From the NCBI RefSeq assembly GCF_006716815.1, contig NZ_VFPS01000001.1, forward strand, positions 1,054,001 through 1,118,000: a stretch of DNA of 64,000 nt. The letters are read 5' to 3'. The position numbers were made by a program, and so were the translations under genes. Source of the DNA: Microbacterium lacticum. Its GTDB lineage: Bacteria; Actinomycetota; Actinomycetes; Actinomycetales; Microbacteriaceae. Every line of letters begins with the position of its first letter. Position 1 is the first letter of the stretch. Below the pieces are notes generated by a model. That model saw nothing but the letters and a program-made list of their open reading frames with translations, had not been told where the DNA came from and did no database searches. Of the stretch, positions 31,117 to 40,753 are shown piece by piece.

Positions 31117-31911
31117 ATGACCGATCCGTTTCGGTCCGCCGAGCGGCCTCGTCGGCGCGTGGAGTTCACCGCGGTGGGGACGCCTCTTCCGGTCGCGCAG
31201 CGGCTCTCGACCCGCCGGCGTGTGATCCGCCAGCATGCGATGTGCACTGGGCGGAGTTGTCGGCGCTCGTCACGCGCGCGGAGGCGAACCGCGCCGAGAT
31301 GTCCCGCCTGCAGGCGGAGCGCGCGGAGGTGTGCGCGGCGGCGCTCGACCTGGTGGCGTTGCGCGTCGCGCAGCGTGACGCGGCGCGCGTGGCGCGAGCG
31401 GGTACTCCGCGAGCGTATTCGGGGCACGGGTCGCGGGTGGCGTCGACGGTGGAGTTCGGGGATTCGATCCCGCTGCGCGAGATCCTCGCCGAGCTGTCGG
31501 CCGCGCTGCGGGCCGGCGAGCGGACGCTGTCGAACTGGCTCGGCGACGGTGCGGCGCTCGTCGGGACGTACTCGGCAACGCTCGAGGCGCTCCGCACGGG
31601 GCGGATCGATGAGCGGCACGCGGCGGCGATCATCGATGCCGGCGCCGCGCTCGATCCGGAGCACCGCGCCAAGTACGAGGCGTTGATCCTGCCTGTCGCG
31701 GAGGTCGAGACCGCGCCCGCGGTCCGCGAGTACGCGAAGGTCGTCGCGGCGCGCATCCAACCCGACATCTTGGTCGAGAACCAGCGGCGTGCGCTCGCGG
31801 AGCGACGGGTGCGGGCGCCACCGACCGTGACCGCCCCCGCGGCGAGACCCACCCGGCTGGGCGCGACGGCTCGACGCGCGCCCCGACACCGGCGATCCGC
31901 CGCCGTTCTGA
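31117..31911 (+). pseudogene. DUF222/HNH-type protein, internally deleted
   Basis: A DUF222 region is readable at about 31250-31815 (WAELSALVTRAEANRAEMSRL, then NWLGDGAALVG and ERHAAAIIDAGAAL), but the HNH nuclease part normally following is missing. After about 31815 a different frame gives a family-like tail ending DTGDPPPF and a stop at 31909. The 5' end is also doubtful: MTDPFRSAER from 31117 is in another frame, and a DPPAC tandem duplication sits at the switch. Deletion plus frameshift is the simplest reading. DUF222-HNH genes are multi-copy in Microbacteriaceae. Confidence 0.6.
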
Positions 31912-31937
31912 CGCACGCCCGACGGCGCCGTCGAGCC

Positions 31938-33185
31938 TCAGCGCATGCGGCGTCCGCGTGCCAGGTCGATCAGGCGCGGCAGCACGTCGCCGGCGCGCAG
32001 TCCGTTATGCTCGTGCTCGCTCGTGATCCAGGGGGTGATCCCGGGGAGCAGCCGCGCGGTCTCGAGCGAGAACTCCAGCGGCACGAACACGTCCCCGGTG
32101 TAGACCGCCGCGGCGCCGCCGGCATCCGACGCGGCGAGCGCGTCGGCGTCGTAGAGGCGCGGCCATTCGACGTCAGCCACGCGGAGCGCCGCGTCGCGCC
32201 ACGGCTGCATGCCCGGCACGGTGTCGAACCAGTCGCGGCGCACGTGCTCACCCGTCAGGAGCGTCGGGTCGGCCAGGAAGTCGTCCGGCTCGACGCGGTC
32301 GGCCGACCAGCGCGTCGCGTGACCGTCCGCGTAGCTGGACTCGTGGAAGAGGAAGTACAGCGGGTTCCGCGCCGAGAACGGCAGCGCCCTGGCGAGGTCG
32401 TAGCGGAACGCGTTGCTGCGCGGATCCGTCTCGAGCAGCCCATAAAGGGTCTGCCACCCGTCGTTCGTCCCCAGCAGCATGCCGAGCGAGCGCAGGCGAG
32501 ACACCGACACCACCTCGCCGCCCGGCAGCACGATCCCGCCCGAGGCGGCGAGGTCGAGTCGCTCCCGCATCGCGTCGCGGTGACCGGGGAAGCGCCGGTA
32601 GTAGCGCTCCGAAGCATCCCGCATCTTGTCGTAGGTCAGCGCATAGACCTCGTCGGGATGCCGGCCCACGGCGCTGAGCCCACCCGTGATGTACACGTCA
32701 TCGAGCGAGTCGGCGTGCGTGCTCAGGTAATGCAGGATCGTGAAGCCGCCGAACGACTGGCCGAGCACGCTCCAGGTCTCCACGCCCAGGCTCTCGCGCA
32801 CCGCCTCGGCATCCGCCACGATCGCGTCGGCGCGCAGGTGCGTCACATACTCGGCGACGCCCTCCGCCCCGCGGGCCAGATTGTCGTCGCCGAACGGGGT
32901 GGATGCCCCGGTGCCGCGCTGATCGAGCAGCACGACCCGGTAGTGGGCGAGCGCGCCGTCGAGCCAGCTCGGCGAGGTCGGCGCATGGAACGCGGGCGGA
33001 GCCTCGAACCCCGGGCCGCCCTGCAGAAACACCAGGTACGGCAGGTCGTCGCCGCCCTCGCGGGTGACGACGGCGGCGTGCACGTCGATCGTGCGCGCGT
33101 CGGTCGGATCACCCCAGACGAGCGGCAGCGTGACGGTGTGGTCGTCGATGCGGAGGTCAGCCAGGCGGCGGGTCGTGACAGTCAC
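31938..33185 (-). CDS. Proline iminopeptidase-like alpha/beta hydrolase (S33)
   Basis: 415 residues. Oxyanion-hole motif GGPGFE (near 56), VVLLDQRGTGAST (near 85), nucleophile elbow GQSFGG (near 142) and a C-terminal His within SEHEHNG are the expected catalytic pieces of prolyl aminopeptidase-type S33 peptidases. Removes N-terminal proline or acts on small amides. No signal peptide. The GTG start at 33185 gives MTVTTRRLADL; no other start fits better. It lies 24 nt downstream of the truncated ABC-F gene. Confidence 0.85.
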   Translation of the reverse strand: MTVTTRRLADLRIDDHTVTLPLVWGDPTDARTIDVHAAVVTREGGDDLPYLVFLQGGPGFEAPPAFHAPTSPSWLDGALAHYRVVLLDQRGTGASTPFGDDNLARGAEGVAEYVTHLRADAIVADAEAVRESLGVETWSVLGQSFGGFTILHYLSTHADSLDDVYITGGLSAVGRHPDEVYALTYDKMRDASERYYRRFPGHRDAMRERLDLAASGGIVLPGGEVVSVSRLRSLGMLLGTNDGWQTLYGLLETDPRSNAFRYDLARALPFSARNPLYFLFHESSYADGHATRWSADRVEPDDFLADPTLLTGEHVRRDWFDTVPGMQPWRDAALRVADVEWPRLYDADALAASDAGGAAAVYTGDVFVPLEFSLETARLLPGITPWITSEHEHNGLRAGDVLPRLIDLARGRRMR

Positions 33186-33209
33186 ACGACCAGCCTAGAC
33201 ACGCCCCGG

Positions 33210-33743
33210 TCAGCCGATCTGCTCGGTGAGGGCGAACCAGCGCTCCTCGAGAGCCGCGACCTCGGCATCCAGCTCGCCGATCCGCGCCATCTTCTCGCCG
33301 AGGCCCACGTAGTCGGACTGGTCGTGCTCGGCGAGCGCCGTGCGCGCGGCGTCGGCCTGCGCGGTGAGCTTCTCGATGCGCCGCTCGGCCGCGGCGATCT
33401 CCTTCTGCGCCGCGCGCAGATCCGCGCCGCTGAGGGCGGGTCCCGCGGATGCCGGTGACGCGGGCGATCCCGCGCCGGCGCCGGACCCCGCGCCGGAGCC
33501 AGACCCGGCGCCCGCCGTCGCCCGCTCCCGCTCGCGCAGCCGCAGATACTCGTCGATGCCGCCGGGGAGATGCCGCAGGCGCCCACCCCCGTCCTGCCCC
33601 GGGAGCACGGCGTACTGCTGGTCGGTGACCCGTTCGAGGAAGTACCGATCGTGACTGACCACGAGGAGCGTCCCCGCCCACGAGTCGAGGAGGTCTTCGA
33701 ACGCGGCGAGCATGTCGGTGTCGAGGTCGTTCGTCGGCTCACC
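33210..33743 (-). pseudogene. ABC-F family ATPase, C-terminal fragment cut by an integrated element
   Basis: The last 178 or so residues of an ABC-F protein (Uup/EttA-like, acting on ribosomes): [11 protein letters not shown] (Walker B/D-loop of the second ATPase domain), [12 protein letters not shown] (H-loop), an Ala/Gly/Ser-rich linker and a C-terminal coiled coil ([19 protein letters not shown]). The residue before EPTND should be Asp but reads Gly, and nothing upstream is ABC-like. The serine-integrase element begins exactly here, so the N-terminal two thirds should lie at the far end of the element. Confidence 0.85.
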
Positions 33744-33755
33744 AAACCCTCCGGA
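33738..33755. other. Left attachment junction (att site) of the integrated element
   Basis: Host ABC-F coding sequence ends and foreign sequence starts at about 33741, 30-45 bases before the serine integrase ATG. The crossover dinucleotide cannot be fixed without the other end. Confidence 0.65.
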
Positions 33756-33786
33756 AGCGAATACAGGAAGAGAGCACCTGTTCGCC

Positions 33787-35325
33787 ATGGAGAATCAACT
33801 ACTCAAGCCCACGCCCACCGATGAGGTCAACGCTCTCATCTACACCCGAGCATCGATGGACCGGAAGTACCTCATGCGGTCCACCGGCGATCAAGAGACC
33901 GACTGCCGAACCTGGTGCGACCAGCAAGCATGGCACGTCGGCAAGGTCATCACCGATGCGAACCGTTCCGCCTCCAAGTGGCGCACTCGCGAACGCGAAG
34001 GATTCGAGGAGGCCCTACACCTGATCGAATCTCAAGAATACGCCGCCTTCGTTACCTGGGAACCCTCCCGCGCAGGGCGTGAACTGCTCGCCTTCGTTCA
34101 ACTCCGCGCGGCCTGCCAGGAGGCTGGCGTGCTTTACCTGACGAAGGGCCGCGTCTACGACTTCTCCCGCCATGACGACAGCTTCATGATGGGACTGGAG
34201 TTCCTGACTGCGGAGAAGGACGCCGCGATCATCCGCGACCGGCAACTCCGTACCGTGCGCCTCCACGCCCAACAAGGACGCCCTCACGGCCGTCTTCCGT
34301 ACGGATATCGTCGAGTTTATGATCCGCACACCGGTGTGCTGCTCCGTCAGGAGATCGACCCCGAGAAGGCAGCGATCATCACTCGAGCCGTCGAAGACAT
34401 CCTCAATGGCGTACCGATCAACGCAATCGTCACCCAACTGAACCGCGAAGGCGTGCCGACCCCGATGAAGCCGAACACCGAGAACTCTCGCGGATGGATG
34501 AGCTCGTCGCTGAGACAGATCCTACTCAGCCCGACGATTGTAGGTCTGCGCAAGTACCGCGGTGAGATCATCGGCGAAGCGGACTGGCCGGCGATCATTC
34601 CCCGCGAGAAGTGGGAACAGGTCAACCGCGTCCTGGCCGATCGGGCACGTCGCACCCGCTACGTCGACGAGGACAACCACAGCCATCCGAAGTGGCTGCT
34701 GTCCTTCGTCGCCAAGTGCGGCTACTGCTCGCGCGGCTTGGTCCGCCTACACGGAGTAATCCCACGCAAGAACGGCGAGCGGCGCGACAACTACACGTGC
34801 GCAGCCGTCGGGTGCCGGAAGATCAGCATCGACATCCCGCGAACGGACGAGTTTGTCGTGTCGACCCTGCTCGGCTGGCTGTCGAAGCCTGAGAGCCTGG
34901 CCGTGCTGGCTGGTCCAGGAGAGAACTGGCAGGAACAGATCGAAGAGGCCGAGGCCCGTGTGGCGCAGCTGCGCGGACGGTTGGACGAGGCCGCAGAAGA
35001 GTATGCGGCCGGACGTATCAGCATGGCGATGCTGTCGAGCATCGAACAGCGCTTGAAGCCCCAGATCGTGGAGGCCGCGAAGGCCACCGTCCCACCCGTT
35101 TCCGACGCCACGGTGCTTCATCTCATGAGCGCAGAGGACATCGAGACGGCGTGGAACGGCCTGGACTTGCTGGAGCAGCGACGCATCGTCAAGACGCTGT
35201 TCGATATCAGGATCGTGAAGGCGAAGCAGATGGGGGGCATCTTCGACACCGGTCGCATCAGGATCGAGCCTCGATACGCCGTGCCTCAGCAGTCATATCG
35301 ATGGAGTCGAGAAGAGACTGCCTAA
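33787..35325 (+). CDS. Large serine integrase
   Basis: 512-residue large serine recombinase. The N-terminal resolvase domain starts ALIYTRAS with the catalytic Ser; R and E residues of the active site follow ([23 protein letters not shown]). The recombinase domain (about 175-290) contains [11 protein letters not shown] zinc ribbon (CGYC and CAAVGC, about 318-345) and a coiled coil (about 380-415) complete the family plan. It integrates the element between attP and attB, here in an ABC-F gene. The start is uncertain: GGAAGAGAG is 13 nt upstream and in-frame upstream sequence exists. Confidence 0.93.
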   Translation: MENQLLKPTPTDEVNALIYTRASMDRKYLMRSTGDQETDCRTWCDQQAWHVGKVITDANRSASKWRTREREGFEEALHLIESQEYAAFVTWEPSRAGRELLAFVQLRAACQEAGVLYLTKGRVYDFSRHDDSFMMGLEFLTAEKDAAIIRDRQLRTVRLHAQQGRPHGRLPYGYRRVYDPHTGVLLRQEIDPEKAAIITRAVEDILNGVPINAIVTQLNREGVPTPMKPNTENSRGWMSSSLRQILLSPTIVGLRKYRGEIIGEADWPAIIPREKWEQVNRVLADRARRTRYVDEDNHSHPKWLLSFVAKCGYCSRGLVRLHGVIPRKNGERRDNYTCAAVGCRKISIDIPRTDEFVVSTLLGWLSKPESLAVLAGPGENWQEQIEEAEARVAQLRGRLDEAAEEYAAGRISMAMLSSIEQRLKPQIVEAAKATVPPVSDATVLHLMSAEDIETAWNGLDLLEQRRIVKTLFDIRIVKAKQMGGIFDTGRIRIEPRYAVPQQSYRWSREETA

Positions 35326-35497
35326 TCGCATCCTCCTGTTCCTGGCTCAGCGGCAGGAACGACGAGCCGAGCTCTCGCCCTCGCGCCGCGATGGGCGAGA
35401 GCTCGGCGGTCGACTCCTCATCGTCGCGCTTCGCGCTCTCCAGAGCTCCAGCGTGTCGAGTACGGTCGCCTTCCTGGTGCTTCACATGTTCGTTCAT
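35258..35497 (-). CDS. Small hypothetical protein overlapping the integrase end
   Basis: 79 residues, charged, ending [16 protein letters not shown], overlapping the integrase 3' end by 68 bases on the other strand. The C-terminal 40 residues have a natural-looking amphipathic pattern ([15 protein letters not shown]). No ribosome binding site and no recognised family. A 13-bp hairpin lies within the frame, which argues against it. The rest of 35326-35736 holds no convincing gene. Confidence 0.3.
   Translation of the reverse strand: MNEHVKHQEGDRTRHAGALESAKRDDEESTAELSPIAARGRELGSSFLPLSQEQEDAIRQSLLDSIDMTAEARRIEARS
35368..35405. repeat. 13-bp perfect inverted repeat downstream of the integrase
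   Basis: CGAGCTCTCGCCC at 35368-35380 and its exact complement at 35393-35405 with a 12-nt loop, 43 nt past the integrase stop. Could end integrase transcription. Confidence 0.7.
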
Positions 35498-35731
35498 GCG
35501 CAGGAGGTACGCAGAGCACCCAATACGCGCCCGGTGTGGATAAGCCCGTTCCGGAGATTGCCTTTGAGTGGTTCGATCAGCCAGAGAGCATTGTCCGACT
35601 CACCGGAGGCGCGCCCCTTCCCGCTTGAATGGGGCAGGGCCGCGCTGCGCTGTTGCCTATGTCCGGATTTCTCAGTGTTGCCGCGGAGGAGGACCCGGAG
35701 AAGGTTGACCAGTGAGGAGGGCGCTACGACC

Positions 35732-36706
35732 CTAGATGTACTGACCTCGACCGTTGTTGATTCGGTCGATGGGGGTTTTGCCTCCGATGCCGAGGTGGTG
35801 CCTGTCTAGGTTGTAGTAGTCGAGCCAGGTCGTCAACCCTGCTTTTCGGTCGTCGTTCGAGCTCCAGGGGCGGGCGTAGGCCCACTCGGTGGCGAGGGTG
35901 CGGTTGAGGCGTTCGACTTTCCCGTTGGTCCAGGGGCAGTGCGGTTTGATGAACCGCTGTCGGATGCCGTGCGCGTCGACCACGGCCTTGAACGCGGCCG
36001 AGTGGCGGTAAGCGAACGCGTTGTCGCTGATGACGCGTTCGACTGTGACGCCGAGGCGCGCGTAGAACGCGATCGCCCGCTCGAGCACACCCGCGGCGGT
36101 GATGCCTTTCTCGTCGTCGTGGATCTCCGCGTAAGCAACTCGGGAATGGTCGTCGATGACGGTGTGCACGTAGTCGTAACCCAGGCCCCGCTTGCGCGCA
36201 GGACGTTGCCCGCGGCCATGCAGACGCCATCCGCCGCCGTCGGGGATACGGCCGAGTTTCTTCACATCAACGTGGATCAGGGACCCGGGATGATCATGCT
36301 CGTAACGCTGCGCGGATCGGCGGGTCGCGCGGATCACGGACCCCGTGACCGGGTCCAGCTCCCGCAGCAACGGCACGTGGTGGCGGCGCAACACCCTACC
36401 GACCGTTGAGGCCTGCAAGCCGAGCTTGTCAGCGATGAACACCGGCCCACGCCGAGTGAGGTGCCGCATGATCCGCACCCTCGCCTCCACGCACGCTTTG
36501 GTCTGGCGAGGGTGGGAGCGGGCGACGCTGGAACGATCGATCAGGCCCGCCGGGCCGCACTCCCGGAACCTGCGCCACCACCGCCACGCGGTCGTGCGGG
36601 AGATCCCCATTTCCGCGGCAACATGCGCGACCGCACGCCCCGACTGGATGCGCTGAACCATGATCAACCGGCCGGCCGGAGTCAGCCGGGCATTAGCGTG
36701 AGACAA
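35732..36706 (-). CDS. IS481-family transposase (copy 1)
   Basis: 324 residues from a TTG start with GGAGG 7 nt upstream (MSHANARLTP). N-terminal helix-turn-helix (RAVAHVAAEMGISRTTAWRW) and an rve/DDE integrase core: D in HVDVKKLGRI, D in VIDDHSRV and the region WTNGKVERLNRT with Glu. The frame has no stop inside the element; the TAG is supplied by the duplicated target (CTAG). Differs from copy 2 at two or three residues. Confidence 0.93.
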   Translation of the reverse strand: MSHANARLTPAGRLIMVQRIQSGRAVAHVAAEMGISRTTAWRWWRRFRECGPAGLIDRSSVARSHPRQTKACVEARVRIMRHLTRRGPVFIADKLGLQASTVGRVLRRHHVPLLRELDPVTGSVIRATRRSAQRYEHDHPGSLIHVDVKKLGRIPDGGGWRLHGRGQRPARKRGLGYDYVHTVIDDHSRVAYAEIHDDEKGITAAGVLERAIAFYARLGVTVERVISDNAFAYRHSAAFKAVVDAHGIRQRFIKPHCPWTNGKVERLNRTLATEWAYARPWSSNDDRKAGLTTWLDYYNLDRHHLGIGGKTPIDRINNGRGQYI

Positions 36707-36800
36707 GAGAGACCTCCGTGCGTTTGAGCTGAAGAACTTAGACAGCTCCAACTCGACCCCGGAGGTCTCTCCTACGTCAACAACGATCTGGGTCAGTACA
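35737..36800 (-). mobile_element. IS481-family insertion sequence, copy 1
   Basis: 1064 bp bounded by TGTACTGACC inverted ends (with GTTGTTGA further in) and flanked by the 6-bp duplication CCTAGA at 35731-35736 and 36801-36806. CCTAGA fits the NCTAGN target described for IS481. It sits directly upstream of lsr2. Confidence 0.95.
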
Positions 36801-36820
36801 CCTAGACGCCCGTGTGCACA

Positions 36821-36826
36821 TAGACT
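36821..36826 (+). promoter_or_regulatory. -10 box of lsr2
   Basis: TAGACT, 7 nt before the lsr2 ATG. The -35 position falls on the IS481 end and target duplication, so the insertion has replaced the upstream half of this promoter. Confidence 0.45.
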
Positions 36827-36833
36827 CACGACC

Positions 36834-37178
36834 ATGGCCAGGAGGATCATTGAACGACTTGTAGACGATCTCGACGGTGCTGTGCTTGACCCCGATGAAG
36901 GAGTGACGATCACGTTCGGGATCGACAAAGGGACGTACGAGATCGACCTCTCCGAGGCGCACGCGCAGGAACTGCGTAATGCACTGACTCCGTACGTTGA
37001 GGCGGCTCGTGCGGTCGGTGGCCGACGGTCTTCACGCGCCCGGATCGTGAATTCGCGGCAGCGTAGCGGCTACCAGTTGAGCGAGATTCGGCAGTGGGCG
37101 GTGGAGAACGGACATGACGTCCCTGCTCGCGGGCGGGTTCCCAACGCCGTCATCGATGCCTACAACGCCGCGCACTAG
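36834..37178 (+). CDS. lsr2: Lsr2-type xenogeneic silencer
   Basis: 114-residue H-NS-like nucleoid protein. N-terminal dimerisation domain (residues 1-60, DDLDGAVLDPDEGVTITFGI and YEIDLSEAHAQELR), a linker with RRSSRAR, and a C-terminal DNA-binding domain with the RGR minor-groove motif (VPARGRVPNAVIDAYNA). It binds AT-rich foreign DNA and represses it. Carried inside the integrated element, where it probably silences cargo or adapts expression. The IS481 lies 33 bp upstream. Confidence 0.93.
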   Translation: MARRIIERLVDDLDGAVLDPDEGVTITFGIDKGTYEIDLSEAHAQELRNALTPYVEAARAVGGRRSSRARIVNSRQRSGYQLSEIRQWAVENGHDVPARGRVPNAVIDAYNAAH

Positions 37179-37292
37179 AGGTCGCGGATCACCAACTCTT
37201 GAAAGCCTTGCGGGCCTGAGAAGGGTGGCCGAGGATCGCTGTCCGGGAGTGGAGTCAGCGGGTCGGTCGGTGAGGTAACGGCTGGAGCTACG

Positions 37293-37751
37293 TCATCGGT
37301 CCGCGTGGACGGGTTCGGCTGCTTCTTCGTGATCGGTTGCGGTCGTTTCCTCACGTCGGCTCTGGATGCCTTCGGTAGCGCGCGCCCAGGCCAAGAGAAC
37401 AAGGCTCACCGGCCCCATGATAAGAAACTTGAACGCCGACCAGAAGCAGACCAGCACGACCATGTGCAGCCATTCCCAGCCGGGTCCGCCGGTGTCGATC
37501 TTGACGGTGCACCAGTAGGCGATGGCGAAGTACAGGCCCGAGATGAGCATCGCCGGCACGCCCCACTTCAGGCCGCGCCGGGAGCGGATGAGATCGAGCG
37601 CGATGTTGCTGGGCAGGCAGGTTCGTAGCAGGCCGCGGGTTGCGACGCTCGCGATGAAGATGTTCCGGAACGTGGCAGTCCTCCGTAGCGGCGATGCTGC
37701 TACTGGATGAACGTGCCGGGGCGGATTCCCTGGCGTGTCATGCCGTTCCAC
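37293..37751 (-). CDS. Small integral membrane protein
   Basis: 152 residues with two membrane helices (about 68-85 and 95-122) after a basic segment RGLLRTCLPSNIALDLIRSRRGLKWG. The helical core resembles a family often labelled sulfate permease in actinobacterial annotation without functional evidence; role unknown. GTG 37751 is the only start in frame ahead of the conserved part. The last 30 residues are charged (RREETTATDHEEA). It faces lsr2 convergently; 37179-37292 holds nothing recognisable. Confidence 0.6.
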   Translation of the reverse strand: MERHDTPGNPPRHVHPVAASPLRRTATFRNIFIASVATRGLLRTCLPSNIALDLIRSRRGLKWGVPAMLISGLYFAIAYWCTVKIDTGGPGWEWLHMVVLVCFWSAFKFLIMGPVSLVLLAWARATEGIQSRREETTATDHEEAAEPVHADR

Positions 37752-37859
37752 TTTGCGGGGTACGGCCTACTAATTCGATTCGCCTGCCCCTAGTTTATCG
37801 CTCTCATCGGACAAGCGGAAGAGCCGTGCGAGGAGCGCTCGGCGGCGTACCGACTGGTG

Positions 37860-38543
37860 TCAGAGACTCAGCCCTCCGCGTTCCGGCGCTGCCCTCCGCC
37901 GTGGGGCAGAACCGAGTGGATCGGCTCGCTGGCTGCGGATGCCCCGGGACGTCTGCGAGCGAAGCGCGTCGATCTCCTTCTGCTGTGCCTCGAGCCGAGC
38001 CTCCAGACTCCCCACGTGCTCGGTCAGCTGCGTGACGCGCCCCTCCAACGCTTCGTGCTCGGTGCGGGGCGCGCGTGCAGGTGCCAGGATGGGAGGTGAT
38101 GGCGGGAGCGGGTTGCCCTCTCTCACCAGGAACAGCATCTGCTCCGGCTCTGACGATTGAGGACCGCCGTCGCGAGAAGCCGTGACAAGGTCCGCGAACT
38201 CGCTGGCGTGGGAGAGTTCCGGCGGCATCTCGTCTGGGTGGGCCTCGCGGAGCGACACGCTGATCAGTTCGAGATGTGACGCTGAGACCGGCACGACCTG
38301 CCGCGCGTCGAGTTCGTCAGCAAGCGCCTCGCACTGATCCGCGAGGGCGAAGTGGCTCGCGGCCGCTTCCTGCACGTCGTCCGTCAACCCGGGTAAACCG
38401 TCTTCATCGTCCGTTTCGGGAAGGAGGTGTGCGTCGAGCAATCCGTCGCCTTCTCCTCGCCGGTAGTTGCTGTACCGGCGTAGCTCGCGGGTTACCGCCA
38501 CCCGTTCGGTGTCGTTCAACGTCAATGAGGATGGATGAGTCAC
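37860..38543 (-). CDS. Hypothetical protein with C-terminal coiled coil, start next to an IS21
   Basis: 227 residues, soluble and acidic, with a predicted coiled coil near residues 165-190 (EALEGRVTQLTEHVGSLEARL) and a basic tail. No family recognised. The GTG at 38543 (MTHPSSLTLND) is taken as the native start: removing the IS21 and one ACGG copy puts GGAAGG 9 nt ahead of it. In the present DNA the IS end supplies an in-frame ATG at 38561, 18 bases further upstream. The insertion separates the gene from its own ribosome binding site and promoter. Confidence 0.6.
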   Translation of the reverse strand: MTHPSSLTLNDTERVAVTRELRRYSNYRRGEGDGLLDAHLLPETDDEDGLPGLTDDVQEAAASHFALADQCEALADELDARQVVPVSASHLELISVSLREAHPDEMPPELSHASEFADLVTASRDGGPQSSEPEQMLFLVREGNPLPPSPPILAPARAPRTEHEALEGRVTQLTEHVGSLEARLEAQQKEIDALRSQTSRGIRSQRADPLGSAPRRRAAPERGGLSL

Positions 38544-38615
38544 GACGGTGATGGCGCTCATCGAAATTCTCCAGAGTTGCTCATCGGAATTCCTCAGGTC
38601 GCGTGGTCAGTCAGG

Positions 38616-39428
38616 TTAGCGCAGGTTCGTGCCGGTCGTGACGCGGCGGAGTTCGTCTGCGGCGGTGGCGTGGTGGCGGAGCCGGTAAGAGGCTCCATCG
38701 AGGGTGATCACGACGGATCGGTGCAAGAGCCGGTCGAGCATGGCTGCGGCGACGGTGGTGTCGCCGAGGATCTCGCCCCAGGCTCCGACCGGCCGGTTCG
38801 TGGTGATCACGATGGAGGTCTTCAGGTAGCGCTGGTTGATGACCTGGAACAAGGCTGAGGCGGCCTCGCCGGGTAGTGGCAGGTAGCCAAGCTCGTCGAT
38901 GATGAGCAGGGTCGGACCGGCGAAGAAACGCATCATCGTCGACCACTTGCCTTCGATCGCGGCGCGGTGGCAGCGGGCGGCGAGGTCGGCGGCGGAGGTG
39001 AAGTAGACGCGGTAGCCGGCGGTGACGGCGGCGTGGCCGAGGCCGGTGGCGATGTGGGTCTTCCCGACGCCGGGCGGGCCGATCAGGAGCACGTTGGTGG
39101 CGGTGTCGATGAACCGGCAGGTGCCGAGCTCGGCCAGCAGCGACCGGTCGATGCCGGATGCGGCGTCGTGATCGAAGTCGTCCAGGGTCTGCCCGGTGGG
39201 GAGGTTCGCGAAACGGAACCGGCCAGCCAAGCGGCGGGCGTCGGTGGCGGTGACCTCGACTCGCAGTAGGTGCTCGAGGGCCTGCGTCAGGGTCCATCCT
39301 TCGGCTTGCGCCTGGTCGAGGACGGCGGGGAGGGCGTCCGCGGCGTCGGCGAGTTTCAGGTCGGTGAGGTGGCCGCGCAGCTGTTGATAGACGCTCGCTG
39401 CCGTCGTGGTGGCTGTGGTTGTGGTCAT
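38616..39428 (-). CDS. istB: IS21 helper ATPase IstB
   Basis: 270-residue AAA+ ATPase related to DnaC that helps IstA select targets. Walker A GPPGVGKTH near residue 116, Walker B LLIIDELGYLPL near 173 and sensor ITTNRPV. Overlaps istA by ATGA (39425-39428). Intact. Confidence 0.95.
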   Translation of the reverse strand: MTTTTATTTAASVYQQLRGHLTDLKLADAADALPAVLDQAQAEGWTLTQALEHLLRVEVTATDARRLAGRFRFANLPTGQTLDDFDHDAASGIDRSLLAELGTCRFIDTATNVLLIGPPGVGKTHIATGLGHAAVTAGYRVYFTSAADLAARCHRAAIEGKWSTMMRFFAGPTLLIIDELGYLPLPGEAASALFQVINQRYLKTSIVITTNRPVGAWGEILGDTTVAAAMLDRLLHRSVVITLDGASYRLRHHATAADELRRVTTGTNLR

Positions 39429-40753
39429 CGGAGGGTGTTCCTGTTCTTCGCGGCCTGCTCGTAAGCGGCCAGGCTGATCACGGTCGAAGGCTGCGCTGCA
39501 GCGCTGGTGAGGGCTGCGGCAGCGCGCAGCGCGGCGCTGCCGGGTGGGATGCGTTCTTTGCGGCGGTGCGGGCGTCCTGGTGTCGCTGACGCCATCGCGA
39601 TGGCCTCCAGTGCGGTGACATGGCCGCTGTCGCGGATCGTGACGCCGAGGCCGGGTTCGGCGACCTGGTGGCGGGCGACGACCGTCCCCGATGCGGTGGC
39701 GATGTCGATGATGTCCGCGCCGAGCCGCTGCCGGACCTCGACTTTCGCGGCGGCGAGTTCGGGCGGGACGGAGTAGCGATTCCCACGCCAGTCGATCAGC
39801 GCTTGCCGGGTCGCGGTGCGCTCCTCTGTGATGATCACAGGGAACACAACCGCAGGTAGCGGTCTGAGCCGCTCGTTCACGAACAGGGCCGACGCTGTCG
39901 TCGTCCCGAGCTCGCCCTCACGCCGCCGGTCGTCCTGCCCTGCGGCGAACGTGTTCAGGCTGGCCTGCGCTTGCTCGAGGGTGAGGTCGTCGGGCAAGGT
40001 CCGCCACCAGCGTTGCGCGGCGGTGTGATTGTTCTTCTCGACCACGCCCTTCCTGTTCCCCGACCTCGGCCGGCAGACCACCGCGGTGACGCCGTGGTGC
40101 TTCGCGAACGCGGCGAACTGCGGGACCAGGTCGCCGGTGCGGTGGTCCAGGACCGTCCGCATCCGGTCGAACCGCCAGGTCTTCGTGAGCCCGCCCAGCA
40201 GGGCGAGCAGGGTCGTCATCGCGGCGAGCAGGTGCGGGGTGTCCATCGACGGGGAGATCACGCCCCGCCAGACACCCGAGTGCGCGAGCGACCCGACCAG
40301 GACATACGCGGTCTTGCGTCCGAACCCCCAATGCGCGGGCGGGTCGGGCATCTCGACCCAGTCGAACTGGGTCTCCTCCCCGGGCGGGTGCTCGATGACC
40401 GCGTTTGCGCGTTTGGTGACGTGCGCGCACGCGGTGCACGCCGGACGCAGCCCGCGGGCACGAATCTGCCGCGTCAGCGTCGGATACGACCCCTCGTAAC
40501 CGAGCGGTCGCAGCTCGTCGAGCAGCGTCACCGCCCACAGGTGCGGGTCCTCGGTCAGTCTCGCGGTGGCGTAGTCGACGAACGCGTCGAACGAGTCCGG
40601 GATGGTGCGCTCACGCATCCCGGGCTGGCGTTCACCGTTCAGATACGCGCGGATGGTCTTGCGGTCATGGTTAGTGCGGCGGGCGATCTCGCTGATCGTC
40701 ATCCCCTGCCGTTTCAGAGCGTGGATGTCCACGCTGCTCCTCTCTGAGAGCAT
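39425..40753 (-). CDS. istA: IS21 transposase IstA
   Basis: 442 residues. N-terminal helix-turn-helix IHALKRQGMTISEIARRTNH, then an rve-type DDE core (FDWVEMPD, later FAKHHGVTAVVCRPRSGN with the expected GVVEKNN) and a C-terminal beta-barrel (LIDWRGNRYSVPPEL). Intact; starts about 20 codons before the HTH. Confidence 0.93.
   Translation of the reverse strand: MLSERSSVDIHALKRQGMTISEIARRTNHDRKTIRAYLNGERQPGMRERTIPDSFDAFVDYATARLTEDPHLWAVTLLDELRPLGYEGSYPTLTRQIRARGLRPACTACAHVTKRANAVIEHPPGEETQFDWVEMPDPPAHWGFGRKTAYVLVGSLAHSGVWRGVISPSMDTPHLLAAMTTLLALLGGLTKTWRFDRMRTVLDHRTGDLVPQFAAFAKHHGVTAVVCRPRSGNRKGVVEKNNHTAAQRWWRTLPDDLTLEQAQASLNTFAAGQDDRRREGELGTTTASALFVNERLRPLPAVVFPVIITEERTATRQALIDWRGNRYSVPPELAAAKVEVRQRLGADIIDIATASGTVVARHQVAEPGLGVTIRDSGHVTALEAIAMASATPGRPHRRKERIPPGSAALRAAAALTSAAAQPSTVISLAAYEQAAKNRNTLR

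Noticed and set aside
31089..33458. 789-codon plus-strand frame as one protein
   Set aside because: Only about 31250-31815 is DUF222; the remainder is antisense to the proline iminopeptidase and ABC-F genes.
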